DNA of 64,000 nucleotides from Candidatus Nitrosymbiomonas proteolyticus (GTDB taxonomy: Bacteria > Armatimonadota > Fimbriimonadia > Fimbriimonadales > Fimbriimonadaceae), in contig AP021858.1 in assembly GCA_017347465.1 (NCBI GenBank), forward strand, positions 2,188,472 through 2,252,471, given 5' to 3'. The notes beneath the pieces are model-generated. The model searched no databases. It worked only from the letters and a program-made list of their open reading frames with translations, and was not told where the DNA came from. The position numbers and the translations under genes were made by a program. Shown piece by piece: positions 8,026 through 16,709 of this stretch (within the stretch, counting starts at the first letter, position 1; every line of letters starts with the position of its first letter).

Positions 8026-8184
8026 TATCGAAAGCCGCCGGAATCGAGGCGCATATGATCGAGTCCGCCCAACTGGGCGGATGACAAAGATGCCTCGGCT
8101 CGAATGCGTACGAACCCATGCTCACTACCACTATACGACGATCTGGGCCGTTCTGAGGTCGCAAACGAGGTGCGATAGGCCCAT
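8019..8184 (-). ncRNA. Candidate structured leader RNA (riboswitch/attenuator-like)
   Basis: A perfect 12-base inverted repeat closes a 166-nt segment on the minus strand: ATGGGCCTATCG (8184-8173) pairs with CGATAGGCCCAT (8030-8019). The 3' arm shares seven bases (8019-8025) with the 5' arm of the terminator at 7997-8025, so closing stem and terminator cannot form together. Inside the segment is a strong hairpin, TCCGCCCA/TGGGCGGA (about 8063-8080 on the plus strand), itself enclosed by a CGAGG/CCTCG pairing. This is the layout of an 'on' switch, in which stabilising the closing stem would allow transcription of the HNH gene. I do not recognise a known aptamer. It could also simply be an mfd 3' structure. 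Confidence 0.45.
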
Positions 8185-8232
8185 CGTCAAGAGGGGATTC
8201 GACGCCGCGCGCGGCATTCCTTCCCGGAGTCG

Positions 8233-11200
8233 TTAGTCCGCGGCCGAGACCAGTTCGACCTGCTCGATCACAGCCTGCATCTCGGCGATCATGCGCTCGG
8301 TGGCCGCAAGGGCATCTCCCGAAAACGGCCAGATCAGTTGAGTTTGGCTGAAATAACACTCCCGCACCCGCTTGGAAAGCAAGCTCCAAACCATGGGTGA
8401 GATCGCGGCTCGGTCGGCGAAGGAGATGGCAAGCCTTCCGCCGGAACCCTCGACCTTGCTGATTCCAATATCCCGCATCGCGATCCGACACCGCACGACC
8501 CTCATCATTGCGCGAACGGTGTCCGGAGGGTGTCCATACCGATCCTCGATCTCGGCGCCCACCTCGGCCAGTACCTCGGACGAAGGCGAGACGACGATTC
8601 GCTGGTAGTAGTGGAGTCGCTGGGCGGCGACGGGGATGTAGCTTTCAGGGATCAAAGCCGCCACTGGGATGTCGAGCGTGGGTAAGGGCTCGAGTTTCGC
8701 AGATTCCGGTTCGCCTTCGCCGCCCTGATGCGAAGGATCGAGCAACTTCGCCCTTTCTTCGCTTACGGCCTCTTGAATGAGTTGCGTGTAAAGCTCATAG
8801 CCCACGCTCGCCATCGAACCATGCTGCCGAGTGCCTAATATCTCCCCCGCACCTCGAATCTGCAAGTCGCGGAACGCCAGCGAATAGCCGGCCCCAAGGT
8901 CGGCAAATTCTTGGATCGCCCGGAGTCGAGCCAGCGCGTCGTCGTCCATGTCCCGCACAGGATGAAAGAAGAACAGAGCGTAGGCTTGACTGTCGGACCT
9001 TCCCACGCGGCCTCGAAGCTGATACAGTTGGGAGAGTCCAAACCGATCTGCGTTCTCGACGATCAGCGTGTTGGCGTTGGCGATGTCCAGGCCGTTCTCG
9101 ATGATCGTGGTCGAAAGGAGCACGTCGATCTCCCCTTCGAGAAAGCCCATCATCACGGGTTCGAGTTCGGATTCTGCCATTTGACCGTGGCCCACGCCGA
9201 TCCGCGCGGTCGGAACGAGCTTACGGAGCTTTTCCGCGACGTGGTAGATGCCCTGTACGCGGTTGAAGACATAAAACACTTGCCCGCCTCGGCTCAGTTC
9301 GCGGAGGATCGCCTCACGCACCGACTCGGCGGAATACGGCCTGACCACCGTGCGGACCGGAAGCCTTCCAGGCGGAGGGTCGTTGATCAACGACATCTGC
9401 CGGAGGTCCATCAGGGCCATGCTGAGCGTGCGGGGGATCGGCGTCGCAGACATCGAAAGAACATCGACCTCGACGCGCAGCTTCTTGAGCGTTTCCTTTT
9501 GCTTGACCCCAAACTTCTGCTCTTCGTCGACGATCAGGAGTCCAAGGTTCTTGAACACGATCTCCTGGCTGAGCAGGGCATGAGTTCCGATTACGATCTC
9601 CGCATCGCCGGATTTCAACATTGCCAGGGTCTCGCGCCTTTCCGAAGCCTTTCGGAAGCGATTGAGGAGTTCGATCTTCACGTCGAACGGTCCCAAACGC
9701 TCCTGAAAGTTCCGAAAGTGCTGCTCCGAGAGGATCGTCGTGGGGCACATGACCGCGACCTGACGCCCGTCTTGAACCGCCTTGAACGCGGCACGCAGCG
9801 CCACTTCCGTCTTGCCATATCCAACGTCCCCGCAAATGAGCCGGTCCATCGGCCATGCCTGCGCGAGGTCGCGCTTGACGTCTTTGATGGCGGCGAGTTG
9901 ACTGGGGGTCTCGACCCAGGGGAAGGTGGCTTCCATTTCCTGCTGCCACGGGGTGTCAGGCCCGTACTGTCTGCGATGGACGAGCGTCCTTTGAGCGTAG
10001 AGACGGATGAGCTCCGCGGCGACCTTTCGCGCGTCTTCCCGGGCCTTGGAGATGGTCTTCTGCCATTCGGTCCCGCGCAGCCGGTTGACCTTCGGCTCGA
10101 TGTCTCCTGGATTGAGGTACTTCTGAACCCGGTCGAGCTGATCGGTGGGGACGAAGAGCTTGTCACCGGCCGCATATTCAAGGAACAGAAACTCCTTCTC
10201 GACTCCGTCCACCGACCTCTTGGCGAGACCGTGATAGCGTCCGATACCGAACTGGATGTGAACGACAAAGTCGCCCGCTTTGAGGTCGAGCAAGGTCGTA
10301 ACCGGACTTCCTTCGAGGAACCGCTTTTGGGGGAGTCGGAGACGCGCGACGCCAAAAAGCTCTGCGTCGGTTACAACCGTGACCTGGTGTTGCGGCAGCG
10401 CGAAACCACCTGCGAGGTTGCCTTGGGAGAGGTAAACGCCCGGTTTCAGCTCTCCGAGCCCGTCCAGCGACTCGACAGGTTGGGGGAAGAAATCGACTTT
10501 CGCCAGGACGGCTTTGCTTCGGTTCGCTTGATCTGTCGCGAACACAATTCGGTGGTTCGAGGACTTCCACTGCTTGAGCGACTTGGTAAGACCCGTGGGG
10601 CTTCCATGGAGCGAAGAGAGCGAATTCGCTTCGACGGCAACCCGCTCGTCCGGCGTTAGCCAGTCCGGGTACGCATTCATCGAGCCCATCGCAAGCACCG
10701 GAACGTTTTCGGCAAGGTGCTCGACGGGTGCGAGGAAGTCGCTCACATAACCCTGCAGCATCTCGCCCCTCGATGAGCGCGACTTGAGGGCTTGGTCCAT
10801 CTCCTCCTGAGCCTTGAGAGCGGCAATCTCGACTTCAAGCGGCTCGTCCAAGACCACGAGGCCGTCGCCTCCGATGAGATCGACGACGCCGCACGCATCA
10901 GGGTGGATCAGCGGCCGGTAGAGGTCCAAGCGGTCGAAGTACTCCCGACTTTCGAACCTCCGAACGTCCTCTTCGATGTGCTCGATCAGGCTGTCTCGGT
11001 ACGTCGCCTCGAGCGCCGCCGCTTCCAGTTCGAGGGACCTCCGCAACATGTCTACGAACTGGCCTGAATCGCTGGGGAGGAGAGTCTCTCGCGAAGGGGC
11101 GAACGAGACCCCGGGGACCTTGCCGATGGACCGCTGGGTGACTGAATCGAAGCTGCGCAGGCTCTCAACCTCGTTGCCGAACATCTCGATCCGAACCGGA

Positions 11201-11769
11201 CAATCGAGTCCCATGACGAACACGTCGATAATGCCTCCCCGCCGGGAGAAGTGCCCTGGCAGGCGAACGGGTTCGTGGTGCTCATATCCGAGTTTCAGGA
11301 GTCGCCGCGTGAGGGCCTGGGGTTCGATCCGCACTCCGGGCTTAAGACTGAACGTCACCTCGCGCAACACGTGGGCGGGAAGCGTGCGTTCGAGGGCTGC
11401 GGAGGCGGTGGCAACCACGATCACAGGGTCGTCGTCGGCCAAGGCCTGCAAGGCGGCTATGCGGTCGGAGAGCGCCACAAACTCAGGCGGGTCATCGTCG
11501 AAAAGCGCGGTCAGCCCGTTCGGAAGTGTCCGAACCGACTCCCTGGAAACTCCACAAAGGAGCAGTTTAGCCTGCCATTTGAGCGCCCGATCGACGTTCG
11601 GAACGATGACAAGCGTCTTGCGAGGGGAGGCTAGGTACGCGCCCGCAAGCAGCACAGGCCGGGCCTCGCCGCAGATCGATTCCCATGCGACCGTCCTGCG
11701 GGAAGCTGAACCGGGCTGCGCGATCGGAAAGAGCTCTCCAAGAGCCCGCGACCAATCCGCGGCTCGCAT
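8233..11769 (-). CDS. mfd: Transcription-repair coupling factor Mfd
   Basis: 1178 aa, full length for the family. Mfd removes stalled RNA polymerase at lesions and recruits UvrA. The UvrB-like N-terminus (domain 1-2; LTRRLLKLGYEHHEPVRLPG) is followed by the RNA-polymerase-interacting domain (GDFVVHIQFGIGRYHGLAKR, residues about 500-570). The RecG-like translocase follows, with Walker A CGDVGYGKTEVAL near 645 and the DEEQ box near 748. Later helicase motifs are SATPIPRTLSMAL, TTIIENGLD and QLRGRVGRS, and the C-terminal TRCF domain is GHPPDTVRAMM. All key motifs are intact. TAGATT lies eight bases before the ATG, consistent with a leaderless start divergent from ispH. Confidence 0.98.
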   Translation of the reverse strand: MRAADWSRALGELFPIAQPGSASRRTVAWESICGEARPVLLAGAYLASPRKTLVIVPNVDRALKWQAKLLLCGVSRESVRTLPNGLTALFDDDPPEFVALSDRIAALQALADDDPVIVVATASAALERTLPAHVLREVTFSLKPGVRIEPQALTRRLLKLGYEHHEPVRLPGHFSRRGGIIDVFVMGLDCPVRIEMFGNEVESLRSFDSVTQRSIGKVPGVSFAPSRETLLPSDSGQFVDMLRRSLELEAAALEATYRDSLIEHIEEDVRRFESREYFDRLDLYRPLIHPDACGVVDLIGGDGLVVLDEPLEVEIAALKAQEEMDQALKSRSSRGEMLQGYVSDFLAPVEHLAENVPVLAMGSMNAYPDWLTPDERVAVEANSLSSLHGSPTGLTKSLKQWKSSNHRIVFATDQANRSKAVLAKVDFFPQPVESLDGLGELKPGVYLSQGNLAGGFALPQHQVTVVTDAELFGVARLRLPQKRFLEGSPVTTLLDLKAGDFVVHIQFGIGRYHGLAKRSVDGVEKEFLFLEYAAGDKLFVPTDQLDRVQKYLNPGDIEPKVNRLRGTEWQKTISKAREDARKVAAELIRLYAQRTLVHRRQYGPDTPWQQEMEATFPWVETPSQLAAIKDVKRDLAQAWPMDRLICGDVGYGKTEVALRAAFKAVQDGRQVAVMCPTTILSEQHFRNFQERLGPFDVKIELLNRFRKASERRETLAMLKSGDAEIVIGTHALLSQEIVFKNLGLLIVDEEQKFGVKQKETLKKLRVEVDVLSMSATPIPRTLSMALMDLRQMSLINDPPPGRLPVRTVVRPYSAESVREAILRELSRGGQVFYVFNRVQGIYHVAEKLRKLVPTARIGVGHGQMAESELEPVMMGFLEGEIDVLLSTTIIENGLDIANANTLIVENADRFGLSQLYQLRGRVGRSDSQAYALFFFHPVRDMDDDALARLRAIQEFADLGAGYSLAFRDLQIRGAGEILGTRQHGSMASVGYELYTQLIQEAVSEERAKLLDPSHQGGEGEPESAKLEPLPTLDIPVAALIPESYIPVAAQRLHYYQRIVVSPSSEVLAEVGAEIEDRYGHPPDTVRAMMRVVRCRIAMRDIGISKVEGSGGRLAISFADRAAISPMVWSLLSKRVRECYFSQTQLIWPFSGDALAATERMIAEMQAVIEQVELVSAAD

Positions 11770-11777
11770 CTGGTGTG

Positions 11778-11783
11778 AATCTA
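11778..11783 (-). promoter_or_regulatory. -10-like element (leaderless start) for mfd
   Basis: TAGATT on the minus strand, eight bases before ATG 11769. It shares the 91-base divergent region with the ispH -10 element. Confidence 0.4.
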
Positions 11784-11849
11784 CCAGATCGGAAGGGAAG
11801 GCTACCGGCGGTCCCGTTCCTCGGCCAGTCCTTAGGTGGCGGCCTACGC

Positions 11850-11855
11850 TACAAT
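11850..11855 (+). promoter_or_regulatory. -10-like element (leaderless start) for ispH
   Basis: TACAAT ends five bases before GTG 11861, so the predicted transcription start coincides with the GTG. No ribosome binding site fits in the gap. Confidence 0.5.
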
Positions 11856-11860
11856 AGGCC

Positions 11861-12805
11861 GTGGACCGAATCCTGCTGGCCGCGCCCCGAGGGTTTTGCG
11901 CCGGGGTGGCCTATGCGATCGAAGTCGTGGACTTGGCGCTCAAGGCCCACGGCTCGCCCCTCTTTGTTCGGCACGCCATCGTACACAACGAGTGGGTCGT
12001 CAAGAGCTTTGAAAGCCGCGGGGTGACGTTCGTCGAAGACGTGAAGGACATCCCTTTAGGGTCGACCGTTGTCTTTTCCGCGCATGGAGTGTCGCCCGCC
12101 GTTCGCGAAGAGGCGGAGCGGCGCAAGCTTCGGGTGATCGACGCAACCTGCCCGCTCGTGACCAAGGTTCATAACGAAGCCCGGCGATACGCCTCACGCG
12201 ACTACTTTATGATCTACATCGGACACGCCGGCCACGTCGAAGCGGAAGGGACGATGGGGGAAGCGCCAGATCGAATGATCTTGGTCGACACGGTAGAAGA
12301 AGCAGAACGGATGGAGCTTCCTCCCCATGAGAAGCTGGCCGTCCTCACGCAAACCACGCTCAGCGTCGAAGAGGTTCAGAGAATTCTTACCGTGCTCGTC
12401 CGGAGGTTTCCCCACTTGGAAACACCCAAGAAAGAGGACATCTGTTATGCGACGACCAATCGGCAAGCCGCGGTCCGGCAACTCGCGCCCCTTTGCGACT
12501 TGGTACTCGTCATTGGGTCGCAGACGTCGAGCAACTCGAACCGGCTACGCGAAGTAGCGGCGTCGCTGGGAGTCGAAGCTCATCTGATCATGGGTCCCCA
12601 CGAAGTCCGGCCAGAATGGAAGTCGGACTACCCGGTTGTGGGGGTCACAAGTGGCGCCTCGACGCCCGAGCACTTGGTCGAAAACGTCGTCGGAGAACTC
12701 CTTGTGGGACAGCCCACTGTCCCCGTCCTAACCCACGAAGCGATCGAGGAGGATGTTCGGTTCATTCCTCCGCGTGACCTGATTCAGCTTGCCTTGGCCA
12801 AGTGA
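11861..12805 (+). CDS. ispH: 4-hydroxy-3-methylbut-2-enyl diphosphate reductase IspH
   Basis: 314 aa from GTG 11861. IspH is the last enzyme of the MEP pathway, reducing HMBPP to IPP and DMAPP with an oxygen-sensitive [4Fe-4S] cluster. The three cluster cysteines are present: APRGFCAGVAYAI (near residue 13), IDATCPLVTKVH (near 97) and EDICYATTNRQ (near 194). The family's catalytic Glu lies in VHNEARR or the following GHAGHVEAEGT region, and the conserved TTLSVEE and SQTSSNSNRL substrate motifs follow. The gene is monocistronic, divergent from mfd and convergent with the Crp/Fnr gene. It implies that isoprenoids are made by the MEP route. Confidence 0.97.
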   Translation: MDRILLAAPRGFCAGVAYAIEVVDLALKAHGSPLFVRHAIVHNEWVVKSFESRGVTFVEDVKDIPLGSTVVFSAHGVSPAVREEAERRKLRVIDATCPLVTKVHNEARRYASRDYFMIYIGHAGHVEAEGTMGEAPDRMILVDTVEEAERMELPPHEKLAVLTQTTLSVEEVQRILTVLVRRFPHLETPKKEDICYATTNRQAAVRQLAPLCDLVLVIGSQTSSNSNRLREVAASLGVEAHLIMGPHEVRPEWKSDYPVVGVTSGASTPEHLVENVVGELLVGQPTVPVLTHEAIEEDVRFIPPRDLIQLALAK

Positions 12806-12819
12806 GGAGTATTGCCGCG

Positions 12820-13527
12820 CTAAGTGTCGATCACTTCATCGATTCGGCTGGGCTTCAGAAGAGTGATCAGGTGATGGTCCGTCCGAATGACCCCGCTCTT
12901 CTGCCACCGGCTCATGACTCGAATCGTAGTTTCGACCGTCGTCCCGGCCATGTCGGCAAGGTCTTGACGGGTCAGCGGGATTTCGATGGTCATGTGGCCG
13001 TTCGCCTCCACGCCATACGAACTCGCAAGGACCTTCAGCAGAACGGCCACGCGCTGCTCGATCCGCCCTTTCGTCAGGGCCGTCATCAGGTGGGTGGTCG
13101 AGTGGAGCCGCGTCAAAGCCCGCCGAAGCAACTCGTCTTTGATGGTATGAGAGCCCTCGTAGATCGGACGGAAAGTCTCCTTCGGAACCTGGGCGTACGT
13201 TGCGTTCGTGATCGCGATTGCGGTCAGGGGACACCCCAAGCCTTCGATGGAGCCAAAAAGCCCGAAAATTTGGCCCGGGCCGAAGATTTCCAGAATGACC
13301 TCGGCACCCTTGCTCGTACCTCGGACCATCTTTACGAAGCCTTCGATGACGAGGCCGAAGAAATCGACGTGCGAGCCGACGAGCCAAATGACCTCGCCTT
13401 TCTGCGCCCTCTTCAGTCTGCAAGCCCCTAGGAGAGTCTCCTTCTGCGCTTGCGTGAGCGAGGCAAGAAGACTACTTCGAGCGACAGCCTGCGTCAAGCC
13501 GACCGGGTCAATCGCGGCTTTGTCCAA
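12820..13527 (-). CDS. Crp/Fnr family transcriptional regulator
   Basis: 235 aa from TTG 13527. The N-terminal cyclic-nucleotide-binding fold runs from about residue 20 to 130 (KRAQKGEVIWLVGSHVDFFG, then GPGQIFGLFGSIEGLGCPLT). A dimerisation helix follows, and the C-terminal winged helix-turn-helix contains LTRQDLADMAGTTVETTIRV with the recognition helix ETTIRVMSRW. The GE-x6-R-x-A signature of cAMP-binding CRP is not present in canonical form, and the N-terminus lacks an FNR-type Cys cluster, so its signal is unknown. TACAAT lies nine bases before the TTG, again a leaderless arrangement. It is convergent with ispH and directly upstream (same strand) of nothing obviously coupled. Confidence 0.92.
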   Translation of the reverse strand: MDKAAIDPVGLTQAVARSSLLASLTQAQKETLLGACRLKRAQKGEVIWLVGSHVDFFGLVIEGFVKMVRGTSKGAEVILEIFGPGQIFGLFGSIEGLGCPLTAIAITNATYAQVPKETFRPIYEGSHTIKDELLRRALTRLHSTTHLMTALTKGRIEQRVAVLLKVLASSYGVEANGHMTIEIPLTRQDLADMAGTTVETTIRVMSRWQKSGVIRTDHHLITLLKPSRIDEVIDT

Positions 13528-13536
13528 GATGGCCCT

Positions 13537-13542
13537 ATTGTA
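13537..13542 (-). promoter_or_regulatory. -10-like element (leaderless start) for Crp/Fnr regulator
   Basis: TACAAT on the minus strand, nine bases before TTG 13527, with no Shine-Dalgarno in between. It lies in the 38-base gap after the BNR-repeat gene. Confidence 0.5.
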
Positions 13543-13565
13543 CTTCTGCCGAGGGCGCCGATTCG

Positions 13566-16100
13566 CTAGTAGGGCTTGTCGGGTAGGTGTACCTTCACGG
13601 AAGTGGTGTATGAGGATTCGCCGATTTGAAGCGTGACGCGGTAGTCGCCAGGCACGATCCGGGTTCGCCCCCTAGGCGTCCAAACCGCTACGTTCATCCC
13701 CTTTTCGACGTTCGCCGTAAGGCTCCCGACGGTCTCTCCGCCCGCGTTGGTGATCGTGATCCTCGCGTTGCCTTCCTTCGCTTCCTTGGAATAGAACCAG
13801 ATTCGAGTCCCCGGTTGCGAGTTGCGCGAAACCCAAAGCGCGTCGCCCTCGAATCCCATTCCCGTCAGTCCGCCCATAAGCACGATATCTTGTGGCTTGG
13901 CGAGCGTTACGTCTTCGTTCAGCTTCTCTTGGGACAGCGCTTCGAGTCCGTTCACGTCAAGAATCCAGATCCCGCGTCCGTGGGTTCCGATCACCAAATC
14001 CAGTTCGCGCGGGTGAACATCCAGGTCGTGGACCGCAACGGTGGGGAATCCTTCGGTCAGCTTCGTCCAACTGGTCCCCTTATCGAGCGAAATGTGCAAG
14101 CCCATCTCCGTCCCGAGGTACAGCAGGTCCGGGTTGTTGACGCCCTCCTTGATGACGTAGGCGCAGTCTCCGACCTGGGGCAGTCCGTTCGTGATCTTGG
14201 TCCAAGTCTGGCCGTAGTCCTCGGTGACGTACACGTACATGTTGTAGTCGTCCATTCTGTGCCCGTCGAAAGTGGCGTAGGCCCGGCCTTCGGCGTAGCG
14301 GGAGGCGGTAACTCGCGAGCACCAGGTGTTTTGCGGCACGCCGTGTACGTTGTTGACGACGTTGTCCCAGGTCACTCCGCCGTCTTTGGTGACGTGGACG
14401 AGCCCGTCGTCCGTGCCGACCCAAATCAGTCCCGGCTTCATCGGGGATTCACTGATCGTGATGATCGTGCAATGGCGCTCGGCACCCGTGTTCTCCGGCG
14501 TCACGCTTCCTTCGCCCGGCCTCTGCTTGTCGGGGTCGTTCGTGGTGAGGTCGGGGCTAATCACGTCCCAAGTATCGCCGCGGTTCACCGACCGGAAGAG
14601 CTTGTTGCCGCCGAAGTAAACGGTACGTGGGTTGTGTGGAGACAGCACGATCGGCGAACTCCAGTTGAACCGGTACCGCTCCCCCTGTGGCGCGCGAGGG
14701 CGAATCGATCTCCGTGAGCCATCGGAGAGGTCCGACCGGCCGATCGCCCCGCCTTGGCTCTCGGAATAAACGGTCGCCCAGTCCGTGGGATCCACCTGGA
14801 CGTGAAAACCGTCACCGCCGCTTATCATGAACCAATCGAAGAAGGCCACTCCGCCGCGGGGCGTTTGTGTGGGCGCACCCCAGGTTCCGTTGTCCTGAAG
14901 CCCCCCATACACGTAATAGGGCCTGCGAAAATCGAAAGCGATCGCGTAGAACTGGCTGACCGGGATGTGGTCGAGGTGCTGCCAGGTGTCGCCACGATCC
15001 CGGCTCAAACCGACCCCACCGTCCTGCCCGATGATCATGTGATTGTTGTCCGTGGGATCGATCCACATGGCGTGGTGATCGACGTGGACGGTAGTGCGGA
15101 AGTTGCGGAACGTCTTGCCCTGGTCTTCGCTAAAGCGCATCTGAACGCCCGGCACGTAAACCCGGTTGGCGTCGAGAGGGTCCTGACGAGGGATACTGAA
15201 ATAGAACGGGCGGGGGTTCTCCCGACTCATTCTCGTCCAAGATTCTCCTCCATCCGTGCTGCGGAAGAACCCGCCTTCCTTGTTCTCGATCGTCGCGATC
15301 ACAACCTTCGGGTCTGCATAAAAGTAGTCGATCCCCATCCTCCCGATGGGACCTTCCGGCATCCCCTTGGTGACCTTCTTGAAGGTCTTTCCGCCGTCGG
15401 TTGAACGATAGAGTCCGCTTCCGGGACCGCCGCTGATGAAGGTCCACGGCTTTCGGTCGCGCTGCCACATGGCAACCAGCATGTTGCGAGGGTTCTTGGG
15501 ATCGACGGCCATGTCGATCACTCCCGTCTTGTCGTCGACGTAAAGGACGCGTTCCCAAGTTTTTCCACCGTCGCTGGTTCGATAGAGGCCCCGCTCAGCG
15601 TTGGGCCCCCAAAGGTGCCCGAGCGCCCCAACGAACACTTCGTCCGGCTTGCTCGGGTTGATGTAGATGTCTCCGATGTGCCTGGAATCCTTGAGGCCCA
15701 TGTGCGCCCAGGTCTTGCCACCGTCGACCGACTTGTAGACGCCGTCACCCCAAGCGACTGAGTTTCGGCTCGTCTGCTCGCCGGTACCCACCCAGACGAT
15801 GTCGGGGTTCGTTTGGCAAACCGCCACCGCGCCGATGGAGATGGACGATTCTCGCTCAAAGACCGGCGTGAGCGTCAGACCCCCGTTCAAGGTCTTAAAC
15901 AGCCCCCCGGACGCGCTCCCGACATAGAAGATGCGCGGCTCCTTTTCATAGACGGCGATCGCCGACACACGGCCCGCCATCGCGGTCGAACCGAGATTCC
16001 GGGGCGCTAACCCACGAAGTAGCTCGGCTTGGCCCCAAGTAAGAGCCGAAACGACGAAAGCGGCCAACACGACCGCGCTAGTTCGGAGACGGTTGCTCAT
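13566..16100 (-). CDS. Exported BNR/sortilin-type beta-propeller protein
   Basis: 844 aa. Residues 1-23 form a signal peptide (LRTSAVVLAAFVVSALTWGQ). The rest contains many BNR/Asp-box repeats of the S-x-D-x-G-x-T-W type: KSVDGGKTWAHM, RTSDGGKTWERV, RSTDGGKTFKKV, RSTDGGESWTRM, LSRDRGDTWQHL, VTKDGGVTWDNV, SLDKGTSWTKL. These build one or two beta-propellers like those of the VPS10/sortilin and WD40/YVTN/BNR families. The last 100 residues form a beta-sandwich (NARITITNAGGETVGSL) like the tail found in many such secreted proteins. Catalytic residues of a glycosidase cannot be identified, so 'glycosyl hydrolase' labels used for this family should be treated with caution. It is monocistronic, with a GAGGACT site before the ATG. 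Confidence 0.85.
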   Translation of the reverse strand: MSNRLRTSAVVLAAFVVSALTWGQAELLRGLAPRNLGSTAMAGRVSAIAVYEKEPRIFYVGSASGGLFKTLNGGLTLTPVFERESSISIGAVAVCQTNPDIVWVGTGEQTSRNSVAWGDGVYKSVDGGKTWAHMGLKDSRHIGDIYINPSKPDEVFVGALGHLWGPNAERGLYRTSDGGKTWERVLYVDDKTGVIDMAVDPKNPRNMLVAMWQRDRKPWTFISGGPGSGLYRSTDGGKTFKKVTKGMPEGPIGRMGIDYFYADPKVVIATIENKEGGFFRSTDGGESWTRMSRENPRPFYFSIPRQDPLDANRVYVPGVQMRFSEDQGKTFRNFRTTVHVDHHAMWIDPTDNNHMIIGQDGGVGLSRDRGDTWQHLDHIPVSQFYAIAFDFRRPYYVYGGLQDNGTWGAPTQTPRGGVAFFDWFMISGGDGFHVQVDPTDWATVYSESQGGAIGRSDLSDGSRRSIRPRAPQGERYRFNWSSPIVLSPHNPRTVYFGGNKLFRSVNRGDTWDVISPDLTTNDPDKQRPGEGSVTPENTGAERHCTIITISESPMKPGLIWVGTDDGLVHVTKDGGVTWDNVVNNVHGVPQNTWCSRVTASRYAEGRAYATFDGHRMDDYNMYVYVTEDYGQTWTKITNGLPQVGDCAYVIKEGVNNPDLLYLGTEMGLHISLDKGTSWTKLTEGFPTVAVHDLDVHPRELDLVIGTHGRGIWILDVNGLEALSQEKLNEDVTLAKPQDIVLMGGLTGMGFEGDALWVSRNSQPGTRIWFYSKEAKEGNARITITNAGGETVGSLTANVEKGMNVAVWTPRGRTRIVPGDYRVTLQIGESSYTTSVKVHLPDKPY

Positions 16101-16236
16101 GAGTCCTCAGTCGATTCGTTGAGGGTTTTCGACGTCCTCAAGGGAACTCCTCTCAACTTTAGTACTCACCACAAGCAAGGATGCGGCAGCGAACCTCTGC
16201 CGGAGGGGGACGGCAGCGTTCTTTGCGCCTCTGACC

Positions 16237-16680
16237 TTAGCGCCGATGGGCGATCTCTTCGGGCCAAAGGTTACGAACGGGTTTCGGGAGGAGGTGGGCC
16301 ACGTCGCGCATCTCCCCAGCGGAAATCCGCTCTGAAAGGAAGCCAAATACCGTGCGGACGAGCTGCTCGGGAGAGTCCTTCCAACGCCCGTCGAAGCGAT
16401 CGACCACGTCGTCCAGAAACGCCTCGCGGGAGCGTTCGAAAGTGGCCTCCGAACCCGGGTTCCAACCTTCGAAGTACATGCCTCGAATGAGCATGGGCAT
16501 CTGTGCGGCGAACTCCGCGCTTTCGTCGACGGTGAGGCGGTCGCGGAGCGCATGAAGGACGGTTCGCAGGGCTTGATAGGCCTCCTGGGAACTGGCAGAG
16601 CCCATCTTCGTCGAAAGGTCCTTCAGCCAGAGATTCGACTTCTGCAACGTGCTTTCGAATACGGGAAGGGAAGCGTTCAT
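16237..16680 (-). CDS. DUF2267 domain-containing protein
   Basis: 147 aa, all helical. DUF2267 features are clear: AYQALRTVLHALRDRLTVDE, then AEFAAQMPMLIRGMYFEGW, then ERSREAFLDDVVDRF and the closing LPKPVRNLWPEE. The function is unknown, but the family is often found beside Hsp20, CBS and universal stress proteins. Here it is the third gene of such an operon, with AGGAG ahead of the ATG. A six-pair hairpin lies in the short gap to the CBS gene. Confidence 0.85.
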   Translation of the reverse strand: MNASLPVFESTLQKSNLWLKDLSTKMGSASSQEAYQALRTVLHALRDRLTVDESAEFAAQMPMLIRGMYFEGWNPGSEATFERSREAFLDDVVDRFDGRWKDSPEQLVRTVFGFLSERISAGEMRDVAHLLPKPVRNLWPEEIAHRR

Positions 16681-16693
16681 TTCAACTCCTCAT

Positions 16694-16709
16694 CGCCTGG
16701 TGTCAGGCG
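16694..16709 (-). promoter_or_regulatory. Intercistronic hairpin between CBS and DUF2267 genes
   Basis: CGCCTG and CAGGCG form a perfect six-pair stem with a four-base loop that contains the end of the CBS stop codon region. No T-tract follows, so it is more likely a processing, stability or translation-modulating hairpin than a terminator. Confidence 0.45.

Noticed and set aside
8090-8150. tRNA-like stretch on the minus strand (TATAGTGGTAGTGAGCAT followed by a TTCGAGCC)
   Set aside because: No seven-pair acceptor stem, no anticodon stem of five pairs and no properly placed T-arm could be drawn; it lies inside the candidate leader RNA.
8019-8184. 6S RNA or an HNH-associated HEARO/omega RNA
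   Set aside because: It has a closing stem, but the interior branches instead of forming one long bubble hairpin, and the nuclease is a 178-residue stand-alone HNH protein, not IscB/IsrB.
8911-10659. Long open frame opposite mfd (and similar ones opposite 4277-5578, 12327-12777, 40800-42746)
   Set aside because: These are antisense shadows of well-supported genes in GC-rich DNA; their translations are Arg/Gly-rich with no recognisable domains.
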